Of a stretch of 64,000 bases of DNA, positions 33,735 through 43,011 are shown piece by piece. Both the position numbers and the translations under genes were made by a program. Numbering within the stretch: position 1 is the stretch's first letter; the number at the start of each line of letters is the position of its first letter. The notes below the pieces were generated by a model. It worked only from the letters and a program-made list of their open reading frames with translations. It was not told the DNA's origin and searched no databases. The stretch is from CALRBF01 sp964646465 (lineage in GTDB: Bacteria > Patescibacteriota > Minisyncoccia > SW-4-49-11), in contig CAZYEN010000029.1 in assembly GCA_964646465.1 (NCBI GenBank), positions 1-64,000 on the forward strand. The letters are read 5' to 3'.

Positions 33735-34301
33735 TCAGGAAGCCATGAGATCAAACAGAAGTTGGTACCATTGATCGAGACCATCATTCAGGAGCTCCAA
33801 TGCTTGGTCATCGATCACCTCCATCACTGGGGGGTGAGGTTTCCCGATGATGGCTGGTTTGCTACCTAGTTCTTCTCGGACACTCTCCCAATATGAGGCC
33901 GTCTTAGTTGAAAGCTGGAAACGTTCTCCAAGGAAGGTGGTATCCATTGAGGGCACCTGCCCAGGTAGGGTTCTATTAAACTCATTCCGCTCCTCCTGAG
34001 CGGCGAGAGACACCAAAGCCTCACGGGCTTTGGTGGCCTGCCCGTAATCAATACGGGCTAGATCCCGTTCGAGCTCTATGAGCTCAGCACTTCTGTCGCA
34101 CCAAGGCGACACAAGTCGGTAAAATTCCACCAGCTGAGTGAGAGGAGTTCCTCCATGACTACGGAGAGATAGGGCAGTATGAGTCCCTGTAGCTTTCTTC
34201 TTCAAGTGTTCCAGCTTCTGCTCCACTTGAGCAGAAGAGGTTCCTAGCGAGCGAAGTCGCTGAGGAATATGAAAATTGGAGAGGACTGTGGTGATAGCCA
34301 T
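33735..34301 (-). CDS. Unknown protein, 188 aa, less AT-rich
   Basis: The ATG at 34301 is chosen because AAGGAG lies eight bases upstream and a promoter at 34334-34362 sets the transcript start. The protein is soluble and mostly helical, with a likely coiled segment (residues 25-40) and no recognised family. Its codons are clearly richer in G and C than those of nearby genes, as in the gene at 10219. It has its own promoter and a strong terminator. Recent acquisition is possible. Confidence 0.6.
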   Translation of the reverse strand: MAITTVLSNFHIPQRLRSLGTSSAQVEQKLEHLKKKATGTHTALSLRSHGGTPLTQLVEFYRLVSPWCDRSAELIELERDLARIDYGQATKAREALVSLAAQEERNEFNRTLPGQVPSMDTTFLGERFQLSTKTASYWESVREELGSKPAIIGKPHPPVMEVIDDQALELLNDGLDQWYQLLFDLMAS

Positions 34302-34333
34302 TAGGCTAACTCCTTGTAAAATGTACAGAATTA

Positions 34334-34362
34334 ACCATACCACAAAATCAACAAAATGTCAA
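34334..34362 (-). promoter_or_regulatory. Sigma-70 promoter
   Basis: TTGACA (complement of 34357-34362), a 17-base spacer ending gtgg, and TATGGT (complement of 34334-34339). Confidence 0.8.
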
Positions 34363-34380
34363 TATATATAGACAAATATT

Positions 34381-35796
34381 TTAAGATTTTATAATTACAC
34401 TTTGCCCGTCTTTATCCTGGATGGTATAGCCTAAATTAGATAATTCTTGTCTTAGTTTGTCAGCTTGTGCAAAGTCTTTATTAGCTCGAGCTTGATTGCG
34501 TTGATTAAAAATTTCTACTATCTCAGCGGGGATTGAGGTTTTGGTGAGGGGTAAATCTAGAGCCAGTACTCGCTCTAATCTCTGGAACAATTTGAGTATA
34601 TGGCGTCTTGGGATGGGCTCTTGTGCGTCTATTGCTGTGTTGACTTCTTTTATAAACTCAAACATAAAAGCAATAGCCTTTGGGGAGTCTAGGTCAGAGA
34701 ATAGGGATTTTTTGAAATTATTATAAGTATCTCGGATTAATTTTTGGAGTTTTGGGTTTTTGCGATGGGGTTTGACTAAATTCACTCTATTAATAAAGTC
34801 TATAATTCGCTGGCGTGTTTGTTTGGCTTGCTGTAATGATTCCCAAGAAAAATCTATATCGGAGCGATAATGTGCCATCAAGACCAATAATCTTAAATCT
34901 AATGGGGAATAGCCTTGAGTAATAATATCATCTAGGGTTATAAAAGTTCCCGCTGATTTTGACATCTTATCTGTGTTGATAGTTAGAAAATAGTTATGAA
35001 GCCAATAATTAGCCATTGTCTTGCCAGTATCTGCTTTGAACTGAGCTATTTCATTAGTATGATGAATTGGGATATGGTCTTTGCCTCCTGTATGTATGTC
35101 AAATGGTGCATGAAGCAAGGAATCTGCCATTACCACACATTCAGAATGCCAACCAGGGAATCCAATACCCCAAGGGCTATTCCATTCCATTTGTCTTGTC
35201 TCTCCTTTAGGTGAGAACTTCCATAGAGCAAAATCTGAGGGGGATTTTTTCTCTCCCATCTCAACTCTAGCTCCAGCCTCTTGAGCTTGTAATTTTAAGT
35301 GAGCAAAGTCAGAGTATTCTTGTAATTTGGTAGTATCAAAGTATACTCCATCACTTGTAATATAGGTATAGCCCTTTTTTTCTAATCTTTTGATTAAATT
35401 TATTTGCTCTCTTATATATTCGGTAGCTTTAGGGTAGTGATCGGATGGAAGTACATTAAGCTTAGCTAGATCTTCTTGCCAGAGCTTAGTATATTTGATT
35501 GCTACTTCTTGGGCGGTAAGTTGTTCTCTTCTGGCTCCTTTTTCTAATTTATCCTCACCAGTGTCCTCATCACTAACTAGATGTCCTACATCAGTAATAT
35601 TAGTGACGGAGTAGACATTATAATTATGTAATTTTAGAGTTCTTTTGAGTAAGTCGTCAAACAGAGATTTTCTTAAATTTCCAATATGTTGCCTGTCATA
35701 CACGGTTGGCCCACAACTATATATAGAGACTCTTTTGGGGTGAATGGGTTTGAATGGTATCACTGCTCGGGCTGGAGTATTATAAAGTTTAATCAT
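34381..35796 (-). CDS. cysS: Cysteinyl-tRNA synthetase
   Basis: The 471-residue class I synthetase charges tRNA-Cys. The zinc Cys is in YSCGPTVYD, the HIGH motif is HIGN, HSECVVMA and GGKDHIPIHHTNE carry the other zinc and Cys-binding ligands, and KMSKS is present near residue 273. The C-terminal anticodon-binding helices end at GYTIQDKDGQS. It is the last gene of the minus-strand run that begins with the double pilB, eight bases after vanW. Confidence 0.97.
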   Translation of the reverse strand: MIKLYNTPARAVIPFKPIHPKRVSIYSCGPTVYDRQHIGNLRKSLFDDLLKRTLKLHNYNVYSVTNITDVGHLVSDEDTGEDKLEKGARREQLTAQEVAIKYTKLWQEDLAKLNVLPSDHYPKATEYIREQINLIKRLEKKGYTYITSDGVYFDTTKLQEYSDFAHLKLQAQEAGARVEMGEKKSPSDFALWKFSPKGETRQMEWNSPWGIGFPGWHSECVVMADSLLHAPFDIHTGGKDHIPIHHTNEIAQFKADTGKTMANYWLHNYFLTINTDKMSKSAGTFITLDDIITQGYSPLDLRLLVLMAHYRSDIDFSWESLQQAKQTRQRIIDFINRVNLVKPHRKNPKLQKLIRDTYNNFKKSLFSDLDSPKAIAFMFEFIKEVNTAIDAQEPIPRRHILKLFQRLERVLALDLPLTKTSIPAEIVEIFNQRNQARANKDFAQADKLRQELSNLGYTIQDKDGQSVIIKS

Positions 35797-35804
35797 AAAA
35801 AAGA

Positions 35805-37448
35805 TTATTGTAATGGATTGGATGTAACTTTATTCGGTGGGCGATATGTAGAGTAGAAGGCATCTCTTTTTATCATAACATCACCTTCATATATTTCACG
35901 ATAAGCTACTGTTTTCATTGAGCCATCTGAGCTAGATTCTAAGACAACAGGTTCAATGGTTTTAGCGGTTCGTCCTGTTGAGGTTCCATAAATTTCATAG
36001 TAAAGAATAGTCCCCACAATATAATGTTGAATTAAAATATGGTTGTTAGTATCATTTTGGAACCTAAAATCTGGTTTTGGTAAATAAATTGTGGCATCAA
36101 GTCCTGGCTTCCCATAGTAATTTACCACATATGAGTGATTTCTTCTCTCTGTAATTTGTAGTCCGGCATTCAGTGCAGCTCTAAATAGTGTAGTGGATAC
36201 TTGGCAAATACCTCCTCCATATTCAGGTATGGTTTTATTCCCTTTTATTACTAGTTCTGGTAAATATCCATTGCGAGCATCAACTTTACCTAATGTATTT
36301 ACAAATGAAAACTCTTCTCCTGGTTTTAGTAGAGTGCTTGAGATTTTATTAGCAGCTACATTAATATTTCTAACTCTACTTTTACTAGACCCTCTAAAGT
36401 TAGATTCACCTTTTCCCAATAAAGTTTTCAGCCCCAGAGCATCAAACTGAGACTCATCAATCAAGGGTGAGGTTACTGCTACAAATAGTTCAGTTTTAGT
36501 GATGCCAGATAAAATATCATTTCTAATCCTCTTAGAACTTTCCTCCATCATTAATTTGGTACCTTCTTTTCCAGGCTCTAAGATCTCTATTTGTTGAAGT
36601 TCAGGATTAAATCTTAATTTAGCATTAACTGGTTGGCTGGTTAGTGTTTTTTGTACGGATTCAAGATATTCTTTGATGATGTCTTGGGAAATATCAATTT
36701 CTTTAGTTGTCTGATCAATGGTAATCCAAGTAATAATTTCTTCAGGAGGTACTTTTATATTTATATCATTAAAGAATATAGTATGTTCTCTTATCATAGA
36801 GTCAAGGTCACTTTTTTGAGACTCCCAAGAAGCTGTAGTAATAGCAGGGAGTTCTTTATTAAGTGGAATTTCTAACCTAATACTTTCTTCTTTTAGCTTT
36901 GCAGTTATAGCGGGAGCAATGTTTTCAACATCCAGACTTTCTCCGGCTTGTTCAGGAATTATAATTATTACTCCGTCTTTATAATCTAATTTAGCATCAG
37001 CAAGAGTTTTAAGAGCAGGATTTACTTTAGCTCCCAGTGATGATTCCAACACTTCATTGTCACTTGTATATATCCAATTGACATCTGTATCTTGTAGTAT
37101 ATGACTCAGACTAGTTATAATATTACTCTTTCTCTTTATTTTATAGGCTTGTACTAAAGTGTCATCTATATTAAGCTTGATACCCAATTCTTCTAATGTT
37201 GTAATATACTCCTGTCCTCCATAAGTTAGAGTAATATTTTTATTACTTAGATTTTTATTCTTTTTATCTAATATATCGAAAGCCTCTTTTAGATTTTTAG
37301 AACTAATATCTAATCCTTGTACTGACACACGAGGATAGACTGAGTCACGATAAGAATAAGCTACTACACCAAATACAGTAGATAGGATTAATAATATAAA
37401 ACTGATAATGATTAATGGTAGCTTAAATTTTTGCACAAATAATTTCAT
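35805..37448 (-). CDS. VanW-domain protein with peptidoglycan-binding repeats
   Basis: The 547-residue protein has an N-terminal membrane anchor (residues 8-32), two PG_binding_4-type regions (about 45-150 and 200-310) and a C-terminal VanW domain (about 355-490; NVAANKISSTLLKPGEEFSF, then EYGGGICQVSTTLFRAAL). Members are extracytoplasmic cell-wall proteins (Bacillus YoaR type); VanW has a link to vancomycin resistance loci, but its reaction is not settled. It lies beside a FemX-type gene, in line with a wall role. Confidence 0.9.
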   Translation of the reverse strand: MKLFVQKFKLPLIIISFILLILSTVFGVVAYSYRDSVYPRVSVQGLDISSKNLKEAFDILDKKNKNLSNKNITLTYGGQEYITTLEELGIKLNIDDTLVQAYKIKRKSNIITSLSHILQDTDVNWIYTSDNEVLESSLGAKVNPALKTLADAKLDYKDGVIIIIPEQAGESLDVENIAPAITAKLKEESIRLEIPLNKELPAITTASWESQKSDLDSMIREHTIFFNDINIKVPPEEIITWITIDQTTKEIDISQDIIKEYLESVQKTLTSQPVNAKLRFNPELQQIEILEPGKEGTKLMMEESSKRIRNDILSGITKTELFVAVTSPLIDESQFDALGLKTLLGKGESNFRGSSKSRVRNINVAANKISSTLLKPGEEFSFVNTLGKVDARNGYLPELVIKGNKTIPEYGGGICQVSTTLFRAALNAGLQITERRNHSYVVNYYGKPGLDATIYLPKPDFRFQNDTNNHILIQHYIVGTILYYEIYGTSTGRTAKTIEPVVLESSSDGSMKTVAYREIYEGDVMIKRDAFYSTYRPPNKVTSNPLQ

Positions 37449-37496
37449 ATATAATATATATTTCTAATTATAGTTTACTACAGCTTAATTATATTA

Positions 37497-38498
37497 TCAA
37501 ATAAACTTACCTCTTATTTGACGGAATATTTTATAAAAATTAAAAATAAGTCTTTTATGAATTAAAATTTGGCTATTTGGGTAATCAATAGTTTTACCTC
37601 CAAACTGTTTCTTGAATCTTGAAATTCCTTGCCAAGATTTTTTAGTATTAGATATTCCCCAAAAGTCATAGATTCTTTTGCTGATTTTTTTTGCTTCCAA
37701 AATAGAATGCCACTGTAATAGGGGAGGAGCCATCAGATTACGATACTGATTACTGGAAGCTCCGTGTAGATAAACTCTTTGGTCTAATATATCTAAAATA
37801 ATATTTGCAGCTAAAACTTTCCCTTCGTGTTCGGCTATAATTAAAGATACTTTTAGGTGAGATGATTCACTTTTGAATAAATGTCTGTAATGTGATTTTG
37901 AATGAACAGCAAAGTCACCTCGTTCACTAGTTTCTTGTATAAGATTGAAAAATATATCAAAGTATTTATTAAACTCAGGTTCATTTATTGTAATTTTTTT
38001 AATTTCTACTCCTTTTTTTTGAGCCAATTTAATATTATATCGCATTTTGGAATGCATATTTTTTAGCAAATTTTCTTCTGATAAGCTTAAATCTAATATT
38101 TGAGTTTGATGGGGAAGTCTTTCTAATGTACTATTTTGAGTATATTTATCAAAAAATTGAATATAATTATTATATATATCTTTAGCTGGTTCTAGCAAAG
38201 TAAATATAGCATTATACTTTTGAGCTAGTTCTTTAATATTATCCCAAAATTCTTGAATTTGTTTTTGAGACAGTTTGTCGGAGTATAAAATTGGACCCCT
38301 TGGGATATATAATTGGGTATATCTTGAAATTAATTTATAAACATAAATTTGGGCAAATATTATTATGTTATTATTTTTATCTTTTATAATAACTCTCTCT
38401 AGAGTCAGATAGTCTGTCCTAATCAACTCTGCCCAATCTAAAAATTGATAATATTCTGATATATTGTCTGGGGATTTTTGATTAGGGGCTAATATCAT
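37497..38498 (-). CDS. FemAB/FemX-type peptidoglycan bridge aminoacyltransferase
   Basis: The 333-residue protein has the paired GNAT fold of Fem transferases, which add amino acids from aminoacyl-tRNA to the lipid II stem peptide. The LPHQTQILDLSLSEE and MHSKMRYNIKLAQKKGVEIK blocks and the C-terminal YLHGASS plus YDFWGI blocks are family signatures. It overlaps the pfkB gene by four bases. The amino acid added cannot be read from the sequence. Confidence 0.88.
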   Translation of the reverse strand: MILAPNQKSPDNISEYYQFLDWAELIRTDYLTLERVIIKDKNNNIIIFAQIYVYKLISRYTQLYIPRGPILYSDKLSQKQIQEFWDNIKELAQKYNAIFTLLEPAKDIYNNYIQFFDKYTQNSTLERLPHQTQILDLSLSEENLLKNMHSKMRYNIKLAQKKGVEIKKITINEPEFNKYFDIFFNLIQETSERGDFAVHSKSHYRHLFKSESSHLKVSLIIAEHEGKVLAANIILDILDQRVYLHGASSNQYRNLMAPPLLQWHSILEAKKISKRIYDFWGISNTKKSWQGISRFKKQFGGKTIDYPNSQILIHKRLIFNFYKIFRQIRGKFI

Positions 38499-39454
38499 AT
38501 TAACTGTGGCTCTAATGTTGTTGCTATTTCAATAATTTCATCCATAGTAGCAAGCCCATTGACTGATCCTATCTCTCGCAATACTGAGGAGCTTTGTATG
38601 ATACCCCATTTTAAAGCCTCAGATATATTTTGTGATTGAATAAAATTAGCTAAGAACCCAGCAGCAAAGGCGTCTCCAGCTCCAGTAGTCTCTCTTTTTT
38701 CTACTACTCTAGCTGGTAAATGTAGAATAGTATTATTATCACTAACATAAGCCCCATTATTACCATCAGTTAGTCCAATAGTTTTGACTCCCATATTATG
38801 TAATTTCTGAATCAAGTTAGGAATATGTTCATCAGAAGAATTTAATATATGCTGAGCTTCTTCTTTATTTAAAAATATCACATCGGCTTTTGGCAAAATT
38901 TGATGAATGAAACTCATATTATGTTTGAGTAAATATGATCCTGGATTAAAGGCAATTTTATATGAATAATCTGTATTAATTAAGCTTTCTAATAATTTTT
39001 CACTACCATTGCTAAGAGATGTAATGTATATCCATTCACTCTCGGGTATAGTTAACCTAGTATAATCTTTAGGTTTATGATGAGATAAAACCACTCTCTC
39101 ACCATTAATAGAAAGTATAGTAGATTGATTAATTCCAGAATTTTCACTAGGAATGATATGATCAGTATTTAAATTAGTGTCTCTAAGAGCTTTTAATACA
39201 TAAGTAGATATGGAATCAGTACCTATTGAAGCTACAAAAGAGGTTTGAATCCCTAATAAACTTAAGCCATAAGTTAAATTATAAGCATTTCCTCCTATAT
39301 ATTCATGCATTTCTGAGATTGGTATTTTATGTCCAATCTCTAAGTTAACCACAAAATTACCAGGATTTATATCAGAGGGTACTATATCAATTTTAGGTAA
39401 TACTAAAAATCTATCTAAGGTTATATCTCCAATTACAGCACATTGATAAGACAT
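38495..39454 (-). CDS. PfkB-family carbohydrate/nucleoside kinase
   Basis: The 319-residue protein has the ribokinase fold: a N-terminal substrate lid region (GGNAYNLTYGLSLLG near residue 54) and the C-terminal PfkB signature TTGAGDAFAAGF with the catalytic Asp. Substrates in this family include ribose, fructose-phosphate, adenosine and heptose-phosphate; the sequence does not settle which. It sits between tsaE and femX in the operon. Confidence 0.9.
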   Translation of the reverse strand: MSYQCAVIGDITLDRFLVLPKIDIVPSDINPGNFVVNLEIGHKIPISEMHEYIGGNAYNLTYGLSLLGIQTSFVASIGTDSISTYVLKALRDTNLNTDHIIPSENSGINQSTILSINGERVVLSHHKPKDYTRLTIPESEWIYITSLSNGSEKLLESLINTDYSYKIAFNPGSYLLKHNMSFIHQILPKADVIFLNKEEAQHILNSSDEHIPNLIQKLHNMGVKTIGLTDGNNGAYVSDNNTILHLPARVVEKRETTGAGDAFAAGFLANFIQSQNISEALKWGIIQSSSVLREIGSVNGLATMDEIIEIATTLEPQLI

Positions 39455-39459
39455 ATTAA

Positions 39460-39894
39460 TTATGGGTTAATATTAATAATTCTCTCATTTGAATTAATAA
39501 CTTCAAATTCGATTTTAGTATTAGGGATGTTCTTCCAGAGATTTGGAGTTTTGCTAGCCCATTCGATCAACAAAATATTTTTAGTGTTTTGAATCATATC
39601 CATAATACCTAAATCTAAAACCTCCCATTCTTGATTCAATCTGTATAAATCAAGATGATAAATTTTATAGTCAGAATCTGGTATAGAATATGGCTTCATG
39701 ATTACGAAGGTAGGGCTTGTGACGGGTTGGACTACTCCTAAGCCAGCTAAAAACCCTTGGCTAAAAGTTGTTTTGCCTCCCCCCAATTCACCCTCTAGTA
39801 ATACGACATTAGGTTTTTTGTTGTCTAAAACATCTTTAGCTATATCTTTAGCAAGATTTTTAGTTTCAACTATAGATTTTGAAATTATTCGCAT
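39460..39894 (-). CDS. tsaE: TsaE, ATPase for tRNA t6A37 synthesis
   Basis: The 144-residue protein has the P-loop EGELGGGKTTFSQGF near residue 37, SPTFVIMKPY and YHLDLYRL, all typical of TsaE (YjeE). It works with TsaB and TsaD to make the threonylcarbamoyl adenosine of ANN-reading tRNAs. It begins two bases after the double pilB gene. Confidence 0.95.
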   Translation of the reverse strand: MRIISKSIVETKNLAKDIAKDVLDNKKPNVVLLEGELGGGKTTFSQGFLAGLGVVQPVTSPTFVIMKPYSIPDSDYKIYHLDLYRLNQEWEVLDLGIMDMIQNTKNILLIEWASKTPNLWKNIPNTKIEFEVINSNERIININP

Positions 39895-39896
39895 AT

Positions 39897-42896
39897 TTAT
39901 AATACTTTTATTCCCAAGACTCTTTCTAGTTCTGCAAAATCAGTAGTATGGTCTAATACCTTTAGGATACCAGAAACTTCTAAAGTTGTCATCCCTTCCT
40001 CAATAGCTAGGCTCTTGATATTAGCAGTTGAGGCATTAGATATAATAGTTTCTTTGATTCTGGGTGTCAGTACTAATACCTCAAATATAGCAGTGATGCC
40101 ATTATATCCATTTGGATGCTCGGGGCTAGACTTAGACTCAAGAATAGTATCAGGTATTATACTATGATATCTCTCTGGTAATTTAGATTTGATTATATCT
40201 TTTTGTTCATCAGAAAGGGTAATAGGGGTTGCATTAGTAGGGTCTATTTTTCTAACAATTCTCTGAGCAATAGTCACATTTACAAAAGTAGCTATTTCAG
40301 ACAGTCCCACTCCCAAGTCATATAATCTTAAAATAGCCGAAGCAGCATCATTGGTATGTAGAGTAGACAATAATAAATGTCCAGTAGCTGCTGTTTGCAT
40401 CGCTACCTTAGCAGTCTCTCCATCTCTTATCTCCCCGATTAAGACAATGTTTGGATTTTGTCTTAAAAGAGCTCTGATAGCATTAGGGAAACTATAACCA
40501 GTCTCTTCATTGATACTGGTCTGTAAAATTCCAGATAATTTATATTCAATTGGATCTTCTATAGTGATAATTTTGACTCCAGGTTGATTTAGCGTGTTGA
40601 GGGTGGCGTAAAGAGTTGTAGACTTACCAGCACTGGTAGGCCCGGTTACTAAAATTAGTCCAGTAGTTGCTTTTAACTGTTCCTGTAAAAGTTTAATATT
40701 ATACTCATCCATGCCGAGGTCTTGTAATTTTATATTAGTAATATCTGATCTTAGTATTCTAAGTACAATAGTCTGTCCATAACCTCCTGGAATGATAGAA
40801 ACTCTGACATCAAAGTTTTTGTCTGTAAAAATAGTGAATCTACCTTCTTGGATTTTATTAGCAATATCTAAAGGTAGCCCAGTAAAAATTTTAATTTGGC
40901 TTAAAATTTGAGGATAGAGTGATTTCGGAACACGAGCTTCCTCATACAATACTCCATCAATCCGAAATCTAATTATAAGATCAGACATATCTGGCTCAAG
41001 GTGAATGTCGGTGGCTCTTTTAGTTAATGCAGCATTAGTAATAGCTGTAAGTTGGTCGTTAATAGACATCGATTCAGATATATGGTCAATTTCGGGTAGA
41101 GAATCACCAGATTTGTTAATATGAATTCCTCGAGATAAGGCTGACGTCAAAGTAGTCTCATAAATTTCATCTACATAAGATATATCTCCCGCCACAGATA
41201 AAACCTCTTCAAGGGAAGTCTCTCCATCTACTGCATGTAATACTCCATCTTGAAACAGAGTAACCATACCATTTTCAATAGCTTTTCTAAAGATTTTAAA
41301 TTCTGGAGTATTGTTAATAATTAAATCTTTAATATTGTCACGGGTTTCAAATAATTCATATAAAGCAAGTCTGCCCTTATAACCTATACCATAACACTTA
41401 AAGCAACCTTTTGGACGATATAATCTAGTAATATCTTGAGGTATGGTTAAGTTAGATTTAGGCGATATTATAGCCAAGGCTTTTTTTATATAATCTAATT
41501 CATTTTCTTCTGGAATATACTCTTCCTTACAATCACATAGCCTCCTTACTAATCTCTGAGCTACAAAAAGATTCATTGCCGAGATTATTAGTTGGGGGCT
41601 AGAACCAAACTCTTTTAATCTAGTAATAATTCCTACCGAATCATTTGTATGAATAGTAGAGAAAACTAAATGTCCTGTAATAGCTGCGTTAACAGATATA
41701 CTAGCTGTTTCATTATCTCTAATTTCTCCAACCATAATTACATCAGGGTCTTGTCTTACAATAGCTTTTAGTCCATTGGCAAAAGTATATCCTTTTTTAT
41801 TATCTACTTGAGTTTGATTAATGTTGTGTAATCTATATTCAATAGGATCCTCAATAGTAATTATATTCGTTTCACTCCGATTAACATAATTAAGAAAAGA
41901 GTATAGACTAGTAGTTTTACCTGAACCTGTAGGCCCAGATAACATTATCATTCCTTGAGGTTTGTCTAGATTTCTAACTATAATATCTAAAAAAGATTCA
42001 CGAATGCCAAAATCATAAATATCTAAACTATGAACTGCTGTATTAAGCAGTCTCATAACGATAATCTCTCCAGTTTTACTAGGTAAGATAGAAACTCTAA
42101 CGTCAATAGATTGCTTTATATTCCCATTACTCTCTTTGATGGTAATAGAAAATCGACCATCTTGAGCAATAGTTTTAATATTTAAAACTAGAGAGGCTAA
42201 ATTCTTGACTCTTGAAATTAATAATTTATACATTTCATTATCAAAGTTCAAAATATCTTGTAAAACTCCATCTATACGGTATCTAAGACGAGTAATATCT
42301 CCTTTTGGCTCAATATGTATATCACTAGCAAGTGCTGTTATAGCCCCAGCACAAATTATTTGAGTTAATTCAGAAGTGTCAATAGCGTCAATTTTACGAG
42401 CAAAATCTTCTAATGAGACTACTCCTTGATTAAACTCATCGATCATTGTAAGAGGAATTATTAATTTATCTTTAACAATTTCACTTCTCTCCTGTAAAAA
42501 TTCATAGGAATTATAACCCTTCTCTAAACTATACTGTGAAACTAGATACAAATCCAGTCCATACTTATTTTGATACAACCTTTGCAATATTGTTTTAGCT
42601 ATAGGATTATCTAGATCTTGTAGCGCTATCTTAAGATTTAGTCCAGATCTTTGAAAAATTATCATCTTAGCTTTTTGGGCCTGTTCTTTAGTTAGAATTT
42701 TAAGAGCATCTGGATTAATTGGAATAAATTGCAAGTTAAGATAAGGTATACCAAGACTATCTGCTAAATTTTGAGTATTAGATTCTTCTTCTTTTTTACG
42801 GATAGTAGATAAATTCATATCTACCACATTGTCAGAATGTAATTTATCTCGAAAGCTTTGCCGATTGGATTTTTTTTGTTTTAATATTGTGCTCAT
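39897..42896 (-). CDS. Tandem double PilB/GspE type IV pilus ATPase
   Basis: The 999-residue protein contains two complete GspE/PilB motors in one chain. The first has an N-terminal T2SSE_N domain (about residues 45-150), Walker A GPTGSGKTT near 320, GEIRD, the His box STIHTND and a four-Cys zinc insert (CDC near 453, CFKC near 497). The second has no T2SSE_N domain, Walker A GPTSAGKST near 750, GEIRD and STLHTND, but lacks the Cys insert. Both keep ASDIHIEP/ATDIHLEP blocks, so both may hydrolyse ATP. It would power pilus extension. Usual PilB is a single motor of about 570 residues. Confidence 0.93.
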   Translation of the reverse strand: MSTILKQKKSNRQSFRDKLHSDNVVDMNLSTIRKKEEESNTQNLADSLGIPYLNLQFIPINPDALKILTKEQAQKAKMIIFQRSGLNLKIALQDLDNPIAKTILQRLYQNKYGLDLYLVSQYSLEKGYNSYEFLQERSEIVKDKLIIPLTMIDEFNQGVVSLEDFARKIDAIDTSELTQIICAGAITALASDIHIEPKGDITRLRYRIDGVLQDILNFDNEMYKLLISRVKNLASLVLNIKTIAQDGRFSITIKESNGNIKQSIDVRVSILPSKTGEIIVMRLLNTAVHSLDIYDFGIRESFLDIIVRNLDKPQGMIMLSGPTGSGKTTSLYSFLNYVNRSETNIITIEDPIEYRLHNINQTQVDNKKGYTFANGLKAIVRQDPDVIMVGEIRDNETASISVNAAITGHLVFSTIHTNDSVGIITRLKEFGSSPQLIISAMNLFVAQRLVRRLCDCKEEYIPEENELDYIKKALAIISPKSNLTIPQDITRLYRPKGCFKCYGIGYKGRLALYELFETRDNIKDLIINNTPEFKIFRKAIENGMVTLFQDGVLHAVDGETSLEEVLSVAGDISYVDEIYETTLTSALSRGIHINKSGDSLPEIDHISESMSINDQLTAITNAALTKRATDIHLEPDMSDLIIRFRIDGVLYEEARVPKSLYPQILSQIKIFTGLPLDIANKIQEGRFTIFTDKNFDVRVSIIPGGYGQTIVLRILRSDITNIKLQDLGMDEYNIKLLQEQLKATTGLILVTGPTSAGKSTTLYATLNTLNQPGVKIITIEDPIEYKLSGILQTSINEETGYSFPNAIRALLRQNPNIVLIGEIRDGETAKVAMQTAATGHLLLSTLHTNDAASAILRLYDLGVGLSEIATFVNVTIAQRIVRKIDPTNATPITLSDEQKDIIKSKLPERYHSIIPDTILESKSSPEHPNGYNGITAIFEVLVLTPRIKETIISNASTANIKSLAIEEGMTTLEVSGILKVLDHTTDFAELERVLGIKVL

Positions 42897-42997
42897 GAAT
42901 ATAGTGTATATATTAAAATTATATCATAAAACACTAAAAATAACAAATTTACGGGCTATATTGAACATAGCAATTTTTATATTTGTGATTAATATGA

Positions 42998-43003
42998 TAT
43001 AAT
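42998..43003 (+). promoter_or_regulatory. -10 box giving a nearly leaderless pgk transcript
   Basis: TATAAT (42998-43003), preceded by ATATGA, lies only eight bases before the ATG at 43012. Transcription would start within one to three bases of the start codon. Confidence 0.6.
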
Positions 43004-43011
43004 ATTTTTAT

